Source: Lates calcarifer
Taxonomy: Eukaryota > Chordata > Actinopteri > Centropomidae
Assembly (NCBI RefSeq): GCF_001640805.2
Contig: NC_066847.1
Coordinates: 22,621,504-22,685,503, forward strand
DNA: 64,000 nucleotides
Direction of reading: 5' to 3'
Every line of letters starts with the position of its first letter. Positions within the stretch are counted from its first letter, which is position 1. Positions 26,455 to 39,400 of this stretch are shown piece after piece. The notes beneath the pieces are model-generated. The model searched no databases. It had not been told where the DNA came from and worked only from the letters and a program-made list of their open reading frames with translations. The position numbers were made by a program, and so were the translations under genes.

Positions 26455-26620
26455 TTATTCAGTTTTATTACAGAATTCATAACAATGATAAGGCCAGCGC
26501 CGAATAAAAATAATTACAACAAAGGAAAGAATACTAATTAAGATATGGATAATCATTATATGCACACATGGCCAGCAGTGTTGTGATCATCACTGTTATT
26601 GTTTTTTATTGTCTTTCATC
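26455..26620. promoter_or_regulatory. Candidate SOX/homeodomain enhancer patch
   Basis: AACAATG at 26,481, ACAACAAAGG at 26,516-26,525, TAATTA at 26,535-26,540 and a downstream TTATTGTTTTTTATTGTC stretch give at least three SOX/TCF-like words and homeodomain cores in about 150 bases. The small inverted repeat GTGATCATCAC is at 26,583-26,593. Function is inferred from motif density only. Confidence 0.3.
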
Positions 26621-28707
26621 TCTGTTAAGAGGCGATGAAAATCAATGGCAGGCTCTCCCTGAGGCTTGGCAACCGACGGCAACCCACTGAAAAGGATGGA
26701 GATGGCTCTCTGTTATAGCTCTCTCCTTCAGCACACACACACAGACACAGTCAGGCACATCCACATGTGTGCTCTCATACTGTCCACACACACACACACA
26801 GACACACAAACCTCTCTCACCATCGGCTGCTTGCGGAGGGAGATTGCTATCGGGGTGAGGCAGGGTTTTAATTGATCTTGGTCACAGTTTAATGTGAGGC
26901 AAGGATTAGCTGTTATCGGTTGAAGGGAAGAGGGGAGAGGGAAGGGTTTGGGGAGGAGATATCACGATCCCTGACGTTAAAACCCGCCGCCCTTGATGAC
27001 AGGAATTCTGTGATGTGACCCACAAAGATGTGAGAGTGCTGCTGGGAAAGTGCTAGTGGAAAGCTGGGCAGTGGAGAGACGAGGCGACATCAAGCTGAAC
27101 TTAATCCCAATTTCCCTGTGACGTTTTGGGCCAGATCTTGGCTATTTCTAGCCCTGTGAGGAGCGGGGGATAGAGCTGGCGCCAAGGTTTGGCCTGTGCT
27201 ATTTAAATCCACAACTTGTTATTAAGCTTTATTGGAGCATACAAGGCATGAAAGTGAGGCACGTTGGATTATTGGCAGGTGAATCATCAGAGAGCTAAAG
27301 GGCATAAAAGAACGGCCGGGGAAGAGGCATGGGACTCCCTTTGCATCATACTCATGAGCTACTGGCATCCAGAATCTGAGTTTCTGCAGTTTTTGCGATT
27401 CACTATGGTTCAATAAAACAGGAGATAAATAAGGTATAGGGCAGACAGGGTCAACATTAATCACCAAATTACACAGGTTCAAAACATAGCGGTGTGTCCT
27501 GTGGCTGCCACACATCAGTGAGGACGGATATAACTTTTTTTTTTTTTTGAGCCGCAGATTTCAAAGAGTGCTTTCGCTGTAGCTTAAATGCCAGGACGAC
27601 ATGAAAAAAGCAGTAGACTGTGCCAGTTGGTGAAGCTTCAAACTGAATGAGGGAGAAAAACATCACAGCTGAATAGGGATGGCTGCTTCGTTGTTGTAGG
27701 GTTTTTTTTTTTTTTTTTGTACCAAAGAGAACATTGTGAAATTCCTAATCAGACAAAAAGAAACAGGGAACTGAGAAACAGAGACAGAAAACAACACAGA
27801 GAGCAGAAAAGCTACATTATGGCAAGTGGTAAAGCAGCTTTAACTCTCCCATCCCATGACTTTGTGTATGGCGTGGAGCTGTGCTTGGTTTTTGCTCAAG
27901 TGTATTTCCTTGATAGTGGAGCCTGGCAGCTTCAGGGGGGTGTAGACAAGCAAAACAAATCATCCTAGTCATGAAGCTGTTGCTTCTTCTGCTTCTCTTT
28001 TCTCCTCTTGGACAGTTTTCTCATTCAGCACTCTCCACTGACAGTAGACTATAGTTCAAGAGCCTCTTAACAGTCTCCCTCACCCCACTCCACCCCCAGC
28101 TGCCTGCTTTTCTCCGAGTTCCCAAGACAACACTTAACCCAAAGGATGGATGAAAAATCAGAGGCAGCAGAATGTTCAATTTCTCCACAGAGGATCCAGT
28201 AAATGAGACGGGATTTGATTTGAGAGTGTTGTGTTGCATTAGATGCATCTGTAACTTTGTTGTGCAAATGGTCAATACAGTATATAGCAATAGCATCCTC
28301 TGTAAGACAGACTGAGAAACAAGATAGTGTAAGCATTCAAGCAGTTTTCTCACACCAAACTCCTGATTTATGATGTATAACATTCCAAACTATGATTGGC
28401 ATTCTATTGATTTTCATATTGTATAAGCTAATTAAATTAGGAGTGTTTTATATCTTCCAGTATGAAGCATTATACTGAACAGTCTGACACACACACACCT
28501 TTATGAGCACCAAACATCCCCGTGCCCCAACTCATTCAGGGCCATAAAAACATATTTATGAGAGCATCAGGCCATTGAGCCACAGCAATGTTTGCCATTT
28601 TCTCCGCGCTCTATGATTCCATCCAAGCGTCAAGATTGATTCTGAGAGCGCCTACTGTGTCACCCTCCATAAGGAATATGTATAATTCAGCAGCCTGTTT
28701 TTTCCCC

Positions 28708-28751
28708 TTTCTTTCTTTCTTTCTTTCTTTCTCTTTTTTTTTTTTTTTTTT
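28708..28751. repeat. (CTTT)n followed by poly-T
   Basis: About six CTTT units lead into a run of roughly eighteen T's. Confidence 0.9.
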
Positions 28752-28839
28752 AATAAACATACACTCATACAATTACCAGCCCTCAGCGAAGAAGCCATCC
28801 AAGGAAAAAAGAGGATTGTCTGCTTGGGGGACAGAGCAG

Positions 28840-28878
28840 AGTGATGGTGGTGGTGGGTGGTGGTGGTGGGGGGGTGGT
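28840..28878. repeat. (GGT)n low-complexity tract
   Basis: An irregular GGT-rich tract with a G-run. Open frames through it are low-complexity artefacts. Confidence 0.85.
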
Positions 28879-30511
28879 CTTTGCTGGTGTTGCTGGATTG
28901 GTTGCAGCTTTTTATTCCCCCCAGTGCCCAGAGTGCTGCGAACACAAGTCCCATGTTGTTCGTCATGCAGAGACACTAACAGACTGTCACATGGTAGGAC
29001 ACTGCCAGCTGAACAATCACCAACACCAATCCTGCCTGGCAATTGTCAACTTGTCATTTCTAATGGCCACGGCGGGCCAGATGCTCGCAGAATAGGCAGG
29101 GCAGCAGAACACATGCAGTAGCCCAGGCTTTGTACCTGAGCCTAGTGGGGAAGCCACTTCCATGCTGTTGTGTGTATGTGGCTCTGTGTGAAGGCACTGG
29201 TGTGTACTGTACCCTAAAGGGGTGGAGGGCAACTGACTGAGTACTGTATAAGTGGTGTTTCTTTGCACAATTGTGTGTGTGCATGCATGAATGACAAACA
29301 TGTACATGCATGGTGTGTGTTTGTGTGTGTGTGTGACTTCGTGCACCCAGCAAGTGTGCATTTCTGTCAAGCGCCTTCCCAGCAACGGAGGGCTCACTGG
29401 GCTAGGCAGGACTACAGTCATTACATCCACGCTCTCGCACAAGCAGATGGCAAAACAGATGATCCTCGCTCATCTCACTCATGACCATCCATATTTATTT
29501 CATGGTTGCTGGCCCACAGACTCCCCATGCCTATCACTTCTCCATGAGTGCTTTGGCAGGGCTGCCGATGCGCACAAGTGTTTGGAAAACAAAATAGGCA
29601 TGAAAAAGGAAGCAAGTGAGAAAGAAAACAAGTGAGAGCGAACACAAGAAAAAACTGTGAAAACCGAAAAAGGAAAACAATGGTGCTCGCCGATGGTCGC
29701 CCATCAAAGCCGTTAAATAACTTCACATTGATCAAAGAAAGCAGCAAATCCATGTGTTGTTGTGAGCTACTGTTCATGACTAAGGCTCTGGTCGATGCTG
29801 GTTGACGTGATTTATACTGCTTCTTGGAGTGCCAATAAATGAAAGGTCTGATTGGCCCAGTGTAGAACTGGACAGAATGGCTCTTCACTCACTGCCTTTG
29901 ATCTCCTGCTACTTACCGGGGAAATGAGCAACCTAGCCTAAGACAAACTCACAGAAAGCCCCATACATTACTATCCTATCCCCTGGAGCTAGGCCAGAGC
30001 TAAAAAGCCTAAATTGGTCCGCACCAATGCTGTTTAATGGAACTCTGTATGACAAGAGGCCATTTTTAAATCCACTTGACCAGCTCAATACAGACTGTGC
30101 GACATCAATGCAATATAGCTTTTGCTGAGGCAGGAAAGTTGGACCTTTTACCTGGGATCCTAATTATCCTCATCCTCACTTCTCTGTTTTATGTATAGAA
30201 GTGTGCATTAATGGGTGGATTTATTCTGCCACCATCATCAAATCTTACCTTGGCCTTCTGCTCACCCCCTTTCCTTTTCCTCTCCTTGCTCTTTTATTGT
30301 GGGTGTCTCAACACATACTTCTTGGCCTTACCAGATCTGGCAGCGGTCCTGGACGATGGATGAAATTTAGGTTAATCATAGGAAGTGACACAGAGGTGTC
30401 CCCCAGGGCCAGTGGCTGAGTGAGCAACTCAATTAAGAGCAAACAGTCTCAGACAGGGCCACCCATGCAGGCTTGAGCTCTGTGAGCTTCAGGGGGGAGA
30501 GGGAGGGAAGT

Positions 30512-30527
30512 GGGGGGGGGGGGGGGG
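30512..30527. repeat. Poly-G run (16)
   Basis: Sixteen consecutive guanines preceded by a G/A-rich stretch. Length in the assembly may be unreliable. Confidence 0.95.
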
Positions 30528-33332
30528 TATCTCAGCAAAATCTTGCCTGCCCTCTCTTTACTCTCCTTGGGCAGGCCATGGATTCAGCACTGGCACTGGC
30601 AAGGCAGAACCAGGGGGCAGAGTGACCGTGTGCTCCAGTTGCTCTGTCGCAGATGATTCACTATAACTGAGGGGTGGGGGGGGGCTCCAAGCAGGACATG
30701 TGACACACACAGATGAGTGGACAGCAGCTTTGTTCCATTATCAGTCAGCCATGGGATTCGGAGAACAGGAGGGTGGGGAACAGGAAAGGGCAGCAAGAGC
30801 GAGAATCACAAACATCATCCAAACCACCATTTCCCTCCCTCCCTCCTTTTCCCTTCAGCCAGACTCAGAGAGGGGACCATGGTAAGGTTAGTGATAAGGG
30901 CAGATTGTGGCCATACTGTTAGCGGGGGTATAGAAAAAGCCAAGAGGCTCAGAATAGATAGCTAGCTCTATCAAGGCTAAAAAAGGGCCCTTGAGTCTAA
31001 GTGCATCATTTCCAATAGCAACAAGCAGATAAAAACAGCTGGTGCCCATGGCAAAACTCTGCCGCTGATTTGTTTAACCCAAGGACAGAAGACAGGTGAA
31101 ATACAAAAAAGCTGTGTTGCCAGAGTAACAGAAAAATATGGTGCAAATTTTTTCATCACTGAAAATGTTTTTTTCCCTTTTTTCTTAAAAATTGTATCAA
31201 CATTGTCTCAACATTCACAGTAACTCTTGCTAATTGATTTGTTCAGAACTACAAAATGTAGCATCAGTGCTAACTCAAAGAGAGAAATTCTGTTAAAGAC
31301 TGAGGACCAAAGAGTTGTTCAAGAGTTGTGTGCTCCTGGCTGGACAGAACATGAGCGACGGGCAAAGTCTGCGACACTCAGCCGTCAGTTTACTAAGGAG
31401 ATGGTGGACATAGAGGAGCATGCGGGCCTGGCTGCTTCCTCATTGTGATACATGGCATGCAGCATTGCCACCGGACAGAATGAACTCTGACTGCATGACT
31501 CATGGGGGCACATTGACGAAGGGTGGTGCAGGGTGCATGTAGCAGGAAGAGGTGCACTGGGAGTGGAGGAGCAGGTTGACTCTGAAGACTAGACTCGGAA
31601 AGTGCTTTTGCAGGTAGATTATAAAGAGTTCGCAGCTTCTCCATTACATCCTTTCTTTTCATCATCTGTAAGACCATAATATTAAGTTCTTCAGTGTGTG
31701 GGCGAGACTCTCGGGAGCATTATCAGGGCTCTCACACCCATTACAGTCATAAACATGCTCACAAAGTAGAGCTCCATAGAGGCAAGAACCCTGACGAAGG
31801 CTAGAGTCTGGGTCTGGGTCCTTTATGTGCATCTTATAAATTAGTCTGCTAGAGCTCTTTGCCTGGGTCCATACCCAATACATAGGCTTATCTGAGCAGA
31901 AGGATAATGTAAATAGGGAGAATTTCCAACACTATTTCTAATGGTGTTTTTTTTTTTTAATCCCTGCACTGGCATACCAGTTAAAGTATGAGGACTTAAG
32001 TGTTACTCTGGCTTTTATTTTCTCTCACATTGATTTCACTTTCCTTTTGTTGTTGTTCCAGAGGATTTGAAGTCAATAACGCATCCAGGGTACAATCAGG
32101 AAAAAATGTCTCCTGTCAACCAAACAAACACTGATAGCAGATCTCTCTGTGTGCTCCTTCAAATAAAATGACTAAATATGGCCTGAGCTAGGCCTTTTAA
32201 CAGCTCAGGTGTGCCAGGCCCACCAACTCACAATCTAGGCATATGGAGGAAGTATATTATAATAACCACAATTTGACTACATTTTAAATGTTCATTAATC
32301 CCATTTTTTTCTTGTGAGCTAGAATTTCAGTGAAAGCCCATGTAGCTATGGGGCATTGCACCAAATCAGGACCTCTACGGGCAAAGTTTTTAGGAGCAAA
32401 AGGACTGGTGAGGCAGATATCCGATCCCTAAACAGACCGCATTACCACCATCAATCACCCGAGCTCATAGTGACTGACGGTTGTCGCCTCCTCTCATCTC
32501 TTCCTTTCTCATCTCCTCCCGGCTCGCTGGCTGACTAGCGAATAAGATAACAGCAAAAGACCATAATGTGCCATCCGACGTCACCTCTGAGTTCTGCGGG
32601 TCTCGTTGCCGTGGCTGTTGGAGAGGGCAGGTTGTGGTGCTCTGACCTGTAGTCTCTCCAAAGGGATAATGAGCCTCATGGCTCCCCAAATGAATGGCGT
32701 GGGCGGCCAAGGTTCAGCCTGCTTCGCCATAATGAGCTTCCATCCTTTCAACAAAAAAAGCCACGAGGCTTTCTTAGCCTTTTTAATTTCTTCCCCAGCC
32801 CAACTAATTCTATAAGAAATAACTATGGACAGAAAGCAGAGTTCAAATATGCAAAGAGCCTTAAGCACAATCATGCACACCAGTGCGTGGAATAGTGAGA
32901 GTAAACAATAAGAAATGCAACACCAGCTGACATTTTGAGGTCAGCGTCATTCTGCTCTTCATCTCTGGCTCCTCAGCATTCCTGATTAGCCATAGTGGCT
33001 TTGAGGGGGCACATTCTGTTTGTCCATGGAGCTAATTAAGAGAGACACACAAAGCAACAAACAAAACAACATATCAGCTACATTAAATCTCTTCTGAAGG
33101 CGCAGAGCAGTACAAACATGTCACTCACTCAACCTCCAACCCCACCTACCCCACCCCCACCCTCAGGCTGTGGTGTGCTGGCTGCTGAGGAGACGGAGAA
33201 GGTAGACAGTGCAGTGATTTCGGCCATCAAACACGTCATCTTTCCTGAGTGGGCAGGGAACAGAGGTGGCCGAAGGAGACAGTTGTTGCAGCACACTATT
33301 GTGAGATGGGTGAAGGAAAGCAGTGTGTGTGA

Positions 33333-33412
33333 GAGAGAGTGTGTTTGTGTGTGTGTGTGGCAGGGGCTGAGGGGAGCAGATAAGGGGTAGACAGGAGAGA
33401 GAGAGAGAGAGG
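33333..33412. repeat. TG-rich and GA-rich repeats
   Basis: An interrupted GT array is followed some 40 bases later by a GA array of about seven units. Confidence 0.85.
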
Positions 33413-36400
33413 ACAGTCGCTCACAGCACAGGGACTTCTCAAGCACGAGCCTGTCAAGCATGGAGTCCTGTGACAGCCACGCTGAACTTCCTTGGTGAGC
33501 TACTATTTCCTCCACCGCAGTCAAGATTGCAATGATTGTCCTCACTGCAAAAGGCCACCCATAAAGCCACAGACATGGGTGTTTAGGCGAACTGGCCCTG
33601 AATGGTTGAAATTCCTCTGAAAACAGCAGGTGAAGCCGTGTGACACCTGATTCTCCTGTGGTGAATTATGCAAGCATGTATTTATGAATTAGCCTTTCAA
33701 GTCCATTCATCCATGCTTAAAGTAAGTAACGTCTTTATGAGGGAGGTATAATTTACCAGTCTTTTTGTGTGAGAAATCAGTATGGTGCCTGGCTGAGGAG
33801 AAGAAATAAAAGTGCTGATATCAGTGCCCTTCCTCACCTTATTGTTCGCTAATTAGTGGTGGAGACAGGCGTGAACTTGGCGCCTGTGGAATCAACAGTG
33901 AGTGGCGGTTGCTGCTGCCGAGGCACTAGTCCCCATAGAGCACTGTGGGATCTGGGGAGATCTGGAACCTGGCCCTGCAGACTCTCAAACAGCCCCATAA
34001 TGACAGTTCTCAGCGAGACTCTGATTTCATTGAGGCTTTCATGTGACCGCTAATGGCTGCTGACAGATAGGCTCACACCCCACTCATCACACTGCTCCTT
34101 ATTGTATTTCCACAGCCTCCACTAGGACCAAGCTCTGGCTTTACCAAGAATTGATTTAATCTGACCTTTGCCAGAGTTGTGTTAAATCCACATTAACCTG
34201 TCTAGGATTAATGAAGAGAGCAGAAAAAGAACCTATTTGTTAAAGTAATCCAACAAAGATGACTCAAACCGGTGACATTAACTCTGAATGTGATATCCAT
34301 GTACTACTACATTCCCCTGGTTCACTTCCTTCAGTAATCCACAGGATGTAGCAGTGTCTGTCTCTGGTCAGATTCACACAATGCCATGTTTGTTTAACAC
34401 GTGCAAACAGATGTTAGGGAACACTCAGCTTCTGTCATGTTGTATTATGTTTCTTGTCAGCCGAGGAAAAACACAGCCCTTCGTTTCACGTGTGCATCCA
34501 TATGAACACAAACACATGCCCATGCAGCCCTGTGCGTTCTCTGCCAAACATGGACATGCAGTGTCACACACACCCTCGATCTTGTAGTCGACTGCTTGTT
34601 TATATCTCCCTCTTACCCTACTTGAGCTGTGGCCTGGCCGGCCAACCATAATATTTGCCATGTGGCAGTCACAACAGGTTTGGCTCTTCATTCGGCCCAG
34701 TCCGTGCACATTGAGTTAACAGGTTTCAGCTGCAGTGAGGGCATGTCAGCCCTAGAATGCACTAATCAATCATATTTCACTTCAAGCACGCTCGGGCTAA
34801 ACCGCAACCTACCATCATCCTCCCTCTCTCCTGCAGTTCCTTCTTTCTTTGCTTTCTCTGTGTCTCTTGAGCACATAGTGCGGGAAACACTTAATGAATC
34901 AGACAAGCTGTTCACATGGACAATAATGAGCAGGTTTTGGTTGAGGGGAACCACAATTTCTAGTTTCCACTAAGGTACTTGAGCTAGTGTTACAACAATA
35001 ATGAATTGTACCGCAGGGATCTCTGTTAAATATACTCTTATTAAAAGGTCAGTGCTGCACCAGACTTGCACAGGGAGAAGCACACATTTTTTTATGTTAC
35101 TAACTTGACTGACTTGATGCTAACAGTCTTAAGAACATAAAGCTAAAAGTCTGTTTAGGAATTCCTCTCAGCAAACTAAATTAGGTTATACAATGTAAAC
35201 AATGAAAAAGCATATCTGAAGCAATAAGCCACTTTAGAGGGCTTTGATGTATTCATGGATAAATTGCCATATCCCCCACCCCTCTACTGTGGCCCTCAGG
35301 CCAACATCTTAACTGATATAAATCAGCTTTACTGCAACTGGTCAAAATTTACTTATTCACATCACAGAGCTTTCAAGTGATCATCTATCAGCAAAACTAA
35401 TCTATTTTCCTCTCAAAAGGGGGCTTTTTTCATTTCAATTCATGGGTCCACTTAATTTGAGCACGACCTGTTTTAATACAACACGTATTATGTGGAACGG
35501 TTGTACCCTTGAGCAATGTACTTTACCTGCATTTCTCTGGTGCAAAGCTCAGCTTTGCAAATGGGTTCCAGAATTTGTGAGTCACTTGGGATGAAAGTCT
35601 GTGCCAAGCCATGAAATAATAACACTAATATTTACATAAGGTCTCAGTTCCTTCTACCTCTTTTATTTTGTACCAGCTATAATGGTTTGGGAACACTGAT
35701 TGACGATTCATGTAATCCAAGTGTTGTTGGCTGTGCTTTTGTCAGACAGCGGACCACAACCTTGGCTTGCAACCTCCAGTGTAAAATATAATTAAGTCAC
35801 AGAGGTAATTGGGGTGTGTCTCAGTGGAGGTTCGGGGCATGTTGCTTTGGCGTGGCAAGGGCACGACGAACTTCCTCTCAGATCCTATTTTCTCAAAACA
35901 GCTCTAATCACGGTGAAGACGTGGCCTTATGCAGGAACTGCCGGGGAAAGTACACATAAACACATGAGAACTGGGGACAGGAATGAAAAATGCAATCAGG
36001 AAATACTGGAAGGAAGGTAACTGCAGAGAGCGAGTGGCCGGCTAATAATAGAGCCAATAACGGAGCAGAGTAACCCAAACAATACGCAGACTAAGTGCTT
36101 TAAATCTGGTCTCGCAGGAAAATGAGTTCATCATTTGCACATCTCTAGCAGGACCCAAGAGCTGGATGTACCAATGAGGATGAAATATTACCAATATTAT
36201 TACATTTTGTGGATTTGCTTCCTAATTTAAATAGCCTGCAACAAGATTAGATGATTCATATAACAGCTAATCCAGTTTTATATCATAAAAGTGATCAGAG
36301 ATACATTAAATGCCAGTTGGGTGATTTCAGTGCTGCAAAAACATGTGCCATTTTTAGCAGACAAAAGACAAATTGCTGTTTTACAGTTTTACAGTCCTGA

Positions 36401-39400
36401 CTACAATCCTCCAACGCAATCTCTCCAGTGAAAATCATAATTTGTTATCTCCTCCACTAGGCGAGGTCAGGAGACTAACAGGAAGCCTGTGTGGTAAATC
36501 ACACCTCCTTTTTGAATCAAAACAACCTTTTCCTCATCCTCAAACACAATCTGTTAGGCTACCCTATCTCCCAAGATGTTCCAAGTAACAGATGTTTATC
36601 CTGAGCCTATCGAGAGGAGATGAGGGAATGAGGTGAAAGGAACCCGTTCTCCAGATGTGTAAAAACAAAACAAGGGCCATGTTTTCAATGGTGGGGATCT
36701 GGTTCTCTCTCCACCCTGTCTTTCTTTTTTTAGTGTTGCTGTTTCCTATTCAAACAGGAAACAACAAAATCTTAGCCGGTATGTGATGTTGAATAGCTGA
36801 AGTTCCAACAGATGTTTTCAAAGAAAGGAGGCTGGAATCCAATTTTGTTTCACTTGGTATTGTCTGTCATAACATTGACTTACCATTGCTGACCTGTATG
36901 TGGTGGAAAAGTGAGGGTTATAGGCTCATTTACTGGGATGGAAAGGATCTATTGACCCCTACGACAGCTGAGGTACACTAGTAGATCTTTAGCTCCCTTT
37001 CTTGGCCAGTCTTTAGCCCCCCGAACACAAGGGACCTTTGTGGCTCCCTCTTTCCTTTGGCTGGCAGCTGTGGGCTAAGCACTCATCCATAGATCTACAC
37101 ATTTGCAATTTTGAAGAGGCAGGAGCAACACCAGTCTATCATTTTTTCCATCTCCTTCTTTCTAATCTTGGAAATCCTGGAAATGAGGCACACTTAGCAC
37201 CGCCAGGGGAGGTTGATTATTCTAGCTGTGTATTTTCACTGGTTTTTCCTTCAGAAATGCTGCTTTTTCCTTTCCAAAGAGAACCAAAATAACGGAGAGG
37301 CAGAGAGTGGAGGAGTGATGGACAGTAACAGCCAGTCAAATAATCTGCAGGAATCTAATGGATTCACTTTACATTATAGTATGTCTAAATATTCATGCTT
37401 ATGGGGGAAGCACCATGAGATGATTACCGCAAATGCGAGTAGTTATGATAATCACAGGAAAAGTAAGATACATATTTATGCTTACTCTGAAAGGAATGTG
37501 GTATTGATTCAGAGCATATGGGTATTAACTTACAGGCTTTTTTAGACTTAAGTAGGGGATATAAGTATGCTGTGGTATATTTTGTTTATATCTTTGCTAT
37601 ACTCATGTTGGACCATGAAGGTATGTTGAGTAAGTATGCCAAAGCCATTCCAGATGTTACATTTTAAATCATGTCATCTCCACTTAGTGTAACAGTCCAG
37701 GAACTCCATTTGGAGTAAATGCCCCTTATACAAGGTAGTTTTGCAGGGTATTTGGTGGGATCAGCAGTCTTTGATCCACTCTCTTCCTCCCTGCCCGTTG
37801 GCTCCCCTGACCTTTTGCAAACCCGATGTGACATCCACCTCTTGAGCTAAGACAATTTGACAAATAAGTGATGACCGCTCACATTTTTAATTTAGCAGAA
37901 TGATGAAAAATTAACCGTGGCCAACTCAAGACCTTGATTTTTAAGCAAGTCTCCGGCGGCCTGCCTATCTTTCCCACCCTCCTTTTTTTTCCCCCCTCTC
38001 TCCGCCATCTATCTCTTTTTGCTCATGCTCAGTCCCTCCTTCGCACCCACCTCTGCTGATCTTTTCCTCCATTCCCCATCTCCTCCCCCCTTTCCTGCCC
38101 CATAACTAATCCTTATTATGCCTCTCACATAAACTGTGGGTCTGGCACCAGGCTGCCCAAGCCACACAGGCTAACAGGAAAAGGGTGAGAGGAGGAGACT
38201 GGAGGAGGATTCTGAAGTTGTAACAGACCAAGTGGCACAAAAGATGCTCCACAGACCCTGTTTCCTTCCCTCATTTGGGACTTCTTCCATTATATTCCTC
38301 TGTCATCCCCTACTCAGCATAATAACTCCTGAAAGGTAGATAACTATTAATAGAGTTCGCACAGCACTGCAGTCATATGGATTGCCCCGCAGCGCTGTGA
38401 CTAAGTAGAACTGATGTCTCCTGTGACAAGCGCTCGTGTTGCTGTCATCCAGGACGTGCAGACACTCTGCATACATTACTGACTGCTGGCTTTCCCTCTC
38501 TCTCTGTCCCCCCTTTTGGATGGCACCACAGCTGTCCCAAAGTGAATCCCAAATGAGAGGATCTGTCAGGGTTTGTTTGCTGCAGGCCTTGATTTGATGC
38601 TATTACTCTGCAGATGGAGAGACTGGCTCAGTCTGCGGGAGCCCAGAGCTGCTGGTGGACAACACTCGCCTCGGGCCTGGCCTGGTGGCACTGAAGGCAC
38701 ATTTTGAACAAACAGAGAGCTGAAACCGATAAGAGGGGTGGGGGGTAAAAACAAGTTTTGCCTTCTCAATCTCTCCCCCTAAATCAACATCCTCCTCTGA
38801 TTCCTCAACACACCCTTGTTTGTGTTGCAGGAGTTGAATGGCTACATCTTTCTTATGTCTTTCTCTCATATCCCCCTTCAGCCAGATGTTCCTCATTCAT
38901 TTTTCTCAGACCCAGCTGTATATGTAAATAAACCATGATTTCTCTTGCTGGATGGATGGACTGGGGAATATTCTGTGTCTGTTTAAGTAAGCAATCTTGT
39001 CTTTTACGCCAGGGGCATAGACCTGTTTTTTGACTTTAAAGCCACGGGTCCATAGGCGACAGAAAGTCTGTCTCAAGATGATGAGGTCAGTCCCTAACCA
39101 TGGCCCTGTGGCAGCACCTTAGCACAGCTCGTCTAATGCAGGCAGACTGATGACATCTTTGCTGAATGTGCTTAGCTACCTGTTCCAGGTCAGGGCGGAT
39201 TTCATACTGTTGCTATTCTAGCAGAGACTTGCTGTATCACCCATCTTGTTTCAGGCCCCCAAAGCATCTCTTTCTTCTCTGTGGCAACCATCAACTGCAG
39301 CAACCCAGAGAAAGACTGACAGCCGACCCGCCGAGGAGGTGTGCAAGGCAAGTCGACCACAACAATAACAAAACTGGAGTCAGAGGCAGAAAGGGGAAGA

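Larger units (their letters stand above)
16440..30000. other. Gene-free desert, first part
   Basis: No convincing coding exon was found apart from the exon-like island at 17,958. Contents are CA/TG and GA repeats, GTG-rich tracts at about 25,795-25,820 and 28,840-28,875, poly-C at about 26,097, and poly-T runs at about 27,537 and 27,703. AT-rich, homeodomain/SOX/POU-word-rich patches at about 22,140-22,260, 23,150-23,195 and 26,455-26,620 look like enhancer candidates. Confidence 0.5.

Noticed and set aside
28588..29121. 177-codon open frame
   Set aside because: It is carried by CTTT, poly-T and GGT low-complexity sequence.
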